64,000 nucleotides of DNA from Chloroflexota bacterium (GTDB lineage: Bacteria; Chloroflexota; Anaerolineae; Aggregatilineales; Phototrophicaceae): positions 1-64,000 of the forward strand of contig JACAER010000014.1 in assembly GCA_013388745.1 (NCBI GenBank). The letters run 5' to 3'. The notes beneath the pieces are model-generated. The model ran no database searches. It had not been told where the DNA came from and saw nothing but the letters and a program-made list of their open reading frames with translations. Of this stretch, positions 59,618 through 64,000 are shown piece after piece. The position numbers were made by a program, and so were the translations under genes. Numbering within the stretch: position 1 is the stretch's first letter; every line of letters starts with the position of its first letter.

Positions 59618-60643
59618 ATGATGTCCGATGTCGTGAACACCTTAAAAAGCCGGCTGAGCGCATATCTTACGCAGAGCGGCGGCCTGCCCGTGACGATTGA
59701 ACAGGCACAGCCGATCGCCGGCGGCGCCTCGCGCGATACCTGGCTGCTGGAGGCCACGCTGGGGGGCGAAAAACAACGCTGGGTGCTGCGGCGCGATCTG
59801 CCGAGCGTGATGATCGAACATGCGCTGACGCGCGAACAGGAATATACGCTGATCAAAGCGGCCTATGAACACGGGGTGCGCGCGCCGCGCCCGCGTTTCC
59901 TGTGCAGTGACCCGGCGGTGCTGGGGCAGCCGTTTTTTATCATGGATTTTGTCGAAGGCGTGAGCATTGGCCGCAAGGTGATCCAGTCGCCGGAATTGGC
60001 CGGGGCGCGCGCCGCCCTGCCGGAACAGATGGCGGCGCAGTTGGCGCGCATCCACGCGATCGACCCCGACGCCAATGGGTTGGGCTTTTTGCCACGCCCG
60101 CGCGCCGGTTTCGACCCGGCGCAGGAGGCACTGGCACAGGCGCGCGCCATGCTCGATATGCTCGACGCGCATAACCCGGCCTTCGAGTTCGGGCTGCGCT
60201 GGTGCGAACAGCACGCGCCGGCGGCGGCGCGCGTGACATTGGCGCACGGCGATTTCCGCATCGGCAATCTGCTGGTCGCTGCGCAGGGCTTGGCGGCGGT
60301 GATCGACTGGGAATTCGGGCATATCGGCGACCCGCTGGAAGAACTCGGCTACCCGTGTATGCGTGATTGGCGCTTCGGCAACGGACATCTGCACTTCGCC
60401 GGGTTGTGCGAACGCGAGCGCTTTTTGCGGGCCTATGAGGCCGAAAGCGGCGTGCAGGTGGAACGCGCGGCGGTCGATTGGTGGGAGATCATGGGCAATT
60501 TGCGCTGGGGGGCGACCTGCCTGGCGCAGGCCAACCGCCACCTTTCCGGCAAAGATGTCAGCGTAGAATACGCGAGTCTGGGGCGGCGCGCCGCAGAGAT
60601 GCAGCTAGAGATGCTGCGGCTGATTCAGGCGCGCGGTCTTTGA
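59618..60643 (+). CDS. APH-type phosphotransferase (ACAD10/11 kinase-domain-like)
   Basis: 341 residues from 59618 (MMSDVVNTLKSRLSAYL). Kinase-like small-molecule phosphotransferase fold: nucleotide-binding loop IAGGASRDTWLLEA, Lys/Arg region RWVLRRDLP, catalytic loop VTLAHGDFRIGNLLV with Asp and Asn, and metal motif AVIDWEFGHIGDPLEELGY. This is the APH family branch (COG3173-like) found fused to acyl-CoA dehydrogenase in ACAD10/11, where it phosphorylates 4-hydroxyacyl-CoA. Here it is separate but divergently adjacent to an ACAD. Aminoglycoside resistance is unlikely. Confidence 0.9.
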   Translation: MMSDVVNTLKSRLSAYLTQSGGLPVTIEQAQPIAGGASRDTWLLEATLGGEKQRWVLRRDLPSVMIEHALTREQEYTLIKAAYEHGVRAPRPRFLCSDPAVLGQPFFIMDFVEGVSIGRKVIQSPELAGARAALPEQMAAQLARIHAIDPDANGLGFLPRPRAGFDPAQEALAQARAMLDMLDAHNPAFEFGLRWCEQHAPAAARVTLAHGDFRIGNLLVAAQGLAAVIDWEFGHIGDPLEELGYPCMRDWRFGNGHLHFAGLCERERFLRAYEAESGVQVERAAVDWWEIMGNLRWGATCLAQANRHLSGKDVSVEYASLGRRAAEMQLEMLRLIQARGL

Positions 60644-60673
60644 TCGGACAGGCAGCGTGCTGGCCGTCGGGCA

Positions 60674-61000
60674 CTATTCGCTGAACACTACGCGGATACC
60701 GCGCACGATGACCGGCTTTTGCGCTTTGAAAATGCGCACCACGCGCTTATTAGGCAGTTTGGCCTGGCTGCGGAAAATGAGTTTAGAGAAATATTCGTGC
60801 AGGTCGTCGAGTGTCGTGTGCAGGGTAACGGTGTAGCGCATGTCGGTTTTGTCGTTCGTCTTGTCGGCCTGCCAGAAAACCACCACCGGGGATTGCAGCA
60901 GCGCTGCCAGATCAGGGCGTCCGGGATAAGTTTCGGTGCCCCATGTGCGCTCGTGTTCCTGCACATAATCCATGAATTGCGGGCGATTAGTTCCGCTCAT
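60674..61000 (-). CDS. Small basic protein of unknown function
   Basis: 108 residues (MSGTNRPQFMDYVQEHERTWG). The middle has alternating beta-like strands and the C-terminal third is basic (RSQAKLPNKRVVRIFKAQKPVIVRGIRVVF). No signal peptide or known motif is seen. It is convergent with the APH gene, 30 bases away. The reading frame is the only sizable one on either strand here, and codon usage looks like its neighbours. Confidence 0.65.
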   Translation of the reverse strand: MSGTNRPQFMDYVQEHERTWGTETYPGRPDLAALLQSPVVVFWQADKTNDKTDMRYTVTLHTTLDDLHEYFSKLIFRSQAKLPNKRVVRIFKAQKPVIVRGIRVVFSE

Positions 61001-61143
61001 CTAGTGATCCTGAATCTGGCTAACCAGGTTAGTGTGGAGCAGCGTTATACGCGCGCATTGTAGCCAATTGTGCCAGCCCTCACAAGAGGGCCGCGGTTGG
61101 TGCTACAATGGCCGCAGCTTTGCTAAATATGCGGGAAATCACG

Positions 61144-61953
61144 ATGAACAATGATCGTTTGATGCTGTTTGCCCTCGTGTGCGGCGCGCTGCTGGCGGCC
61201 TGCACCGCCGCGCCAACGCCCACCCCCACGCTTGTGCCTTCGATCACGCCTTCGCCGCTGCCGACCTTGCAGCCGACCGCCACCGAAGAGCCGACGATGG
61301 TCAACAGCCTGCTGCTGGTGACGGCCACGCCCGATCCGCTGCTCACGCCGACCGAAACGCCGCTGGCGCTGCAAATTCAGCCGCTCACCGGCGAGAGCCT
61401 GCCGCCGCCGATCGCTATGACGCTGCCAGAGGGCTGGCAGGCGGGCTATAACACCTACGTGCTGCAAGCCTTCGATACGCTGATTCCGCTGCGTTTCGCG
61501 CTGTACACCGGGCCGGTCACGGGCGGCACGGGCTTCATCGTGCTGCTGTGGGCCGTGCCGAATCTCTCCGGCGCGAATCCCTTCGAGGCCAGCGGCGCTG
61601 ATCCCAGCCTGTACGCCACCGGGCTGCTGCTGCTGCGTTCGATCATTGTCGAACCAGACTGCAACATTGGCACCGATGTCGAACGGCCATACACCGTGGG
61701 CGGCCAACCGGCGACAGGGATGCTTTTTTCGGCAGTCGCGTGTCCTTCCGGTCTGCCCGATACGCGCGGCTGGTTCGCGGCGCTGCCCGCCAACGGCCTG
61801 AACTTCGTGTTTTTTATGTACAGCGAGCCGATCGGCGCCATGACTGACGCGCAGCCGGAATTGCAGGCTATCCTGGACAGCGTGCGCTTTTTCAGCGCCG
61901 CCGATATTCAGGCCACTGCCGCCCATATGCCCACTGCCGCGCCAACGCCCTGA
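61144..61953 (+). CDS. Lipoprotein with Thr/Pro linker
   Basis: 269 residues from 61144 (MNNDRLMLFALVCGALLAAC). The lipobox LLAAC gives a lipid-anchored N-terminus. A Thr/Pro linker (TAAPTPTPTLVPSITPSPLPT) connects to a globular domain (about 65-260) that I do not recognise; it contains two Cys (EPDCNIGTD and SAVACPSG) that could form a disulfide. The C-terminus again ends in PTAAPTP. Likely an envelope protein of unknown role. Confidence 0.85.
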   Translation: MNNDRLMLFALVCGALLAACTAAPTPTPTLVPSITPSPLPTLQPTATEEPTMVNSLLLVTATPDPLLTPTETPLALQIQPLTGESLPPPIAMTLPEGWQAGYNTYVLQAFDTLIPLRFALYTGPVTGGTGFIVLLWAVPNLSGANPFEASGADPSLYATGLLLLRSIIVEPDCNIGTDVERPYTVGGQPATGMLFSAVACPSGLPDTRGWFAALPANGLNFVFFMYSEPIGAMTDAQPELQAILDSVRFFSAADIQATAAHMPTAAPTP

Positions 61954-62052
61954 CCTGTGCCAACGTTTTAATTTCCTAACGGCCTAACACTTTCGTCCAC
62001 AGGCAGACGATAGTACACTCAGCAGTAGCGTGTATCTTGATGCTTCAAGTTG

Positions 62053-62080
62053 TTGCACACCTACTGTTGTGCGCTATAAT
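62053..62080 (+). promoter_or_regulatory. Promoter of the KOW-like/flavoprotein operon
   Basis: TTGCAC (62053-62058, 4 of 6) and a perfect TATAAT (62075-62080) with a 16-base spacer lie 34 bases before the start at 62114. Confidence 0.7.
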
Positions 62081-62113
62081 CGTAATATAGTGTTAGATTG
62101 CGGAGTGGACGCT

Positions 62114-62677
62114 ATGCCAGCCGAAAAAAGCCATCGTTATCCACCGGGACTGCGTGTGATCGCTGCGACGGACATCACGGACAAAAATGGCAACGAAGTC
62201 AAAGCGGGAGCCACCGGCGTGGTGATCTCCGAAGTCGGCGGCATGATCGAGGTCGAGTTTAAGAACGGCACCTGGGGCGTGTACGCGCAGGAAATCAAAG
62301 TCAGCGACGACCAGCAGATCGCGCCGCCCACCAGCGGACTGCGTGCCATGACGGAGGCCGAAAAAGAACTGCAAATCACGATGCTGCGCGTCTCGCAAAG
62401 CACCGATTATCTGCGTCAGCACGCGATCGACTTCTACAGCGCGTGTTTGATCGCCGAAGAACTGCTGGAAGACACCGAAAACGAACGCGATGACCTGGAA
62501 CGCCAGCTCCAGGAAGCCTATGAAGCGCTGCGTTTTTACGCCGACCATCACATCTATGTCAGCCGCGACACGCCGTTTTACGGGCGCAGCGGGTCAGTGA
62601 TCGAAGAAGACGGCGGCAAACGGGCGCGCGCGGCGCTTTCGGCACAGCGCAAACGCTACGCGCCACGCAGCGCATGA
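62114..62677 (+). CDS. Protein with KOW/SH3-like barrel and coiled coil
   Basis: 187 residues from 62114 (MPAEKSHRYPPGLRVIAATDI), preceded by GGAG. Residues 8-60 form a small beta barrel of KOW/SH3 type (VIAATDITDKNGNEVKAGATGVVISEVGGMIEVEF). A Glu-rich coiled coil follows (about 80-140), then a basic tail (KRARAALSAQRKRYAP). The family is unknown to me. Its last four bases overlap the flavoprotein start (ATGA), so the two are coupled. Confidence 0.82.
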   Translation: MPAEKSHRYPPGLRVIAATDITDKNGNEVKAGATGVVISEVGGMIEVEFKNGTWGVYAQEIKVSDDQQIAPPTSGLRAMTEAEKELQITMLRVSQSTDYLRQHAIDFYSACLIAEELLEDTENERDDLERQLQEAYEALRFYADHHIYVSRDTPFYGRSGSVIEEDGGKRARAALSAQRKRYAPRSA

Positions 62678-63894
62678 ACGCCGATGTCGTCATTGTCGGC
62701 GCGGGAGCAGCCGGGCTGATGGCGGCGATCTGGGCAGCCCGGACACATCCACAGCGCTCGATTCTGCTTCTGGACGGCGCGCGCACACTCGGCGCAAAAA
62801 TCCTGGTGGCGGGCGGCGGGCGCTGCAACGTGACCCACGATATGGTCGATGAAAACGCCTATGCCGGCGCGGCGCGCAACACGCTCAAAAAGGTGCTGCG
62901 GCGCTTCGATGTCGCGCAGACCAGCGCTTTTTTCCGCGAACTGGGCGTCGAACTCAAACGCGAAGACACGGGCAAATTGTTCCCGGTGACAGACAGCGCA
63001 CGCACGGTGCTGGACGCGCTGCTGGCAGCGGCACGGGCGGCCAATGTCCAACTCCTGTATCCGCGCCGCGTGGAAAGCATCACGCGCACAGCCGGCGGTT
63101 TTTGCGTTTCCGGCCTATGGGGCAGCGTGGAAACGCCGCGTGTCGTGCTGGCGACGGGCGGCAGAAGTCTGCCCAAATCCGGCTCGGATGGGCAGGGCTA
63201 CCGCCTGGCGCAGGCTTTGGGGCATACCCTGACGCCGCGTATTTTCCCGGCGCTAGTGCCGCTGACGCTGCCCAAAGAGCATTTCATCTGCGCCTTGAGC
63301 GGTGTCACTGTCCCTGCGGCGCTGGAAGTGCGTTCGGCCACAGGCAAAAAACTGGCGCGCTTCAGCGATTCGACGCTGTGTACGCATTTTGGGCTGTCTG
63401 GCCCATCAGTGCTGGACATCAGCCGCTACTACATTGACGCCAAGTTAGATGACGCGCGCGCGCAGCTTTTTATCAATTGGCTGCCACACAAAAACAGCGA
63501 ACAGGTCGCACAGGAATTGCAGCAGTTGGGGCATACAACGCTGCTGCGCTACCTGAGCGGCCAACTGCCGGAGCGTCTCTTGCGCGCGCTGCTGGCCGCT
63601 GCCGGCCTCGAAGCGGCCACGCGCGGCGATCAACTGACGCGCGCGGCGCGGCGGGCGCTGGTGCAGACGCTTACCGCCCTGCCGCTGCCAGTCACCGGCA
63701 ATCGCGGTTATCTCTACGCTGAAGTCACGGCGGGGGGCGTGCCGCTGTCAGAAATCAAGGTCGAAACAATGGAATCGCGCGTGTGTCCCGGCCTGTTTTT
63801 GTGCGGCGAAATCTGCGATGTCGATGGGCGCATCGGCGGCTACAATTTTCAGTGGGCGTGGTCGAGCGGCTATGTCGCCGGCCTATCCGTTTAA
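62674..63894 (+). CDS. FAD/NAD(P)-dependent oxidoreductase, BaiN/HI0933 family
   Basis: 406 residues. N-terminal dinucleotide fold MNADVVIVGAGAAGLMAAIWAA, then the family hallmark GAKILVAGGGRCNVTHD, and closing blocks VTAGGVPLSEI and GLFLCGEICDVDGRIGGYNFQWAWSSGYVAG. This family includes the bile-acid 3-dehydro-4-reductase BaiN and the protein HI0933; most members are of unknown substrate. The coupled upstream KOW-like protein gives no clue to function. Confidence 0.92.
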   Translation: MNADVVIVGAGAAGLMAAIWAARTHPQRSILLLDGARTLGAKILVAGGGRCNVTHDMVDENAYAGAARNTLKKVLRRFDVAQTSAFFRELGVELKREDTGKLFPVTDSARTVLDALLAAARAANVQLLYPRRVESITRTAGGFCVSGLWGSVETPRVVLATGGRSLPKSGSDGQGYRLAQALGHTLTPRIFPALVPLTLPKEHFICALSGVTVPAALEVRSATGKKLARFSDSTLCTHFGLSGPSVLDISRYYIDAKLDDARAQLFINWLPHKNSEQVAQELQQLGHTTLLRYLSGQLPERLLRALLAAAGLEAATRGDQLTRAARRALVQTLTALPLPVTGNRGYLYAEVTAGGVPLSEIKVETMESRVCPGLFLCGEICDVDGRIGGYNFQWAWSSGYVAGLSV

Positions 63895-63899
63895 ACCTG

Positions 63900-63928
63900 T
63901 TGGCACAATAATATTTCGACGTTATGAT
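63900..63928 (+). promoter_or_regulatory. Strong promoter of the truncated right-end gene
   Basis: TTGGCA (63900-63905, 5 of 6) and TATGAT (63923-63928, 5 of 6) are separated by 17 bases. The ATG follows at 63960. Confidence 0.7.
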
Positions 63929-63959
63929 TTCCCTGCCTGTATGTTGCGAGGGAAATCCG

Positions 63960-64000
63960 ATGAGCGACCTGCCCCCTGAGCCATCGCCGCGCATGACGAT
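63960..64000 (+). CDS. Truncated gene at right edge
   Basis: Only 13 complete codons are visible (MSDLPPEPSPRMT). GAGGGA lies seven bases before the ATG, and a good promoter precedes it. No function can be inferred. Confidence 0.6.
   Translation, partial: MSDLPPEPSPRMT

Overview
The window is about 64 kb of GC-rich bacterial DNA carrying 49 protein genes (two cut by the window edges), one tRNA-Cys, one candidate leader-peptide attenuator and several intrinsic terminators. Gene content points to Chloroflexota, probably Anaerolineae or a relative. The pointers are secreted proteins with Thr/Pro (TPTPT) linkers, a membrane Ser/Thr kinase with PPC-like repeats, VWA, CAP, LysM and CSLREA proteins, a PIN-TRAM membrane protein, and a UPF0173 hydrolase. 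This assignment is inference; no 16S rRNA or marker set is present.

Layout. 0-13.3 kb (all minus strand): a TPR protein with a very long acidic tail studded with Trp motifs and a companion protein, an alginate-lyase-like protein, a lipocalin-type hydratase, a UPF0173 hydrolase, a GAF histidine kinase, an AT-rich spacer with a helically phased TTNTGAACAGG array, a VWA surface protein with an Ala-rich stalk, and a TrpC-like protein lacking its catalytic residues. 13.4-19.1 kb: gatC, a response regulator with a degenerate GGDEF domain, a membrane TPR protein and a PknB-type kinase. 19.1-25.0 kb: the most interesting locus, a sulfur-transfer operon (minus strand) in the order Cys-rich leader peptide, terminator, JAMM protease, metY, metX, tRNA-Cys, ubiquitin-like sulfur carrier, DUF4395 membrane protein, thioredoxin, MoeB-rhodanese. 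25.2-30.2 kb: PIN-TRAM protein, sugar-epimerase-like protein, HAD hydrolase, shikimate-kinase-like protein without a P-loop lysine, nitrilase, VOC protein. 30.2-35.7 kb: pstSCAB phosphate uptake with a fasciclin-PstS fusion and permeases with large extra loops.

36-47 kb: NAD kinase, zinc-finger membrane protein, recN; tandem MDR dehydrogenases; a GT-C membrane protein; and a pyruvate dehydrogenase operon (E1alpha, E1beta, DUF4281, E2). 47-54 kb: three large secreted proteins (CAP, CSLREA/Calx-beta/LPXTG, LysM/SH3). 54-64 kb: family 4 uracil-DNA glycosylase ending in a clamp-like motif, small unknown proteins, a K+-independent H+-pyrophosphatase, a divergent acyl-CoA dehydrogenase/APH-kinase pair resembling split ACAD10/11, a lipoprotein, and a BaiN/HI0933-type flavoprotein.

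How it fits together. The sulfur operon looks like a complete protein-thiocarboxylate route to homocysteine. MoeB-rhodanese would load sulfur on the carrier, MetX would activate homoserine, MetY would join the two, and the JAMM protease would release homocysteine. A Cys-codon-rich leader followed by an intrinsic terminator and a tRNA-Cys gene inside the operon suggest that charging of tRNA-Cys sets operon output. This is a sequence-based hypothesis. All coordinates, motif alignments and pairings were read by eye; no database search or folding program was run.
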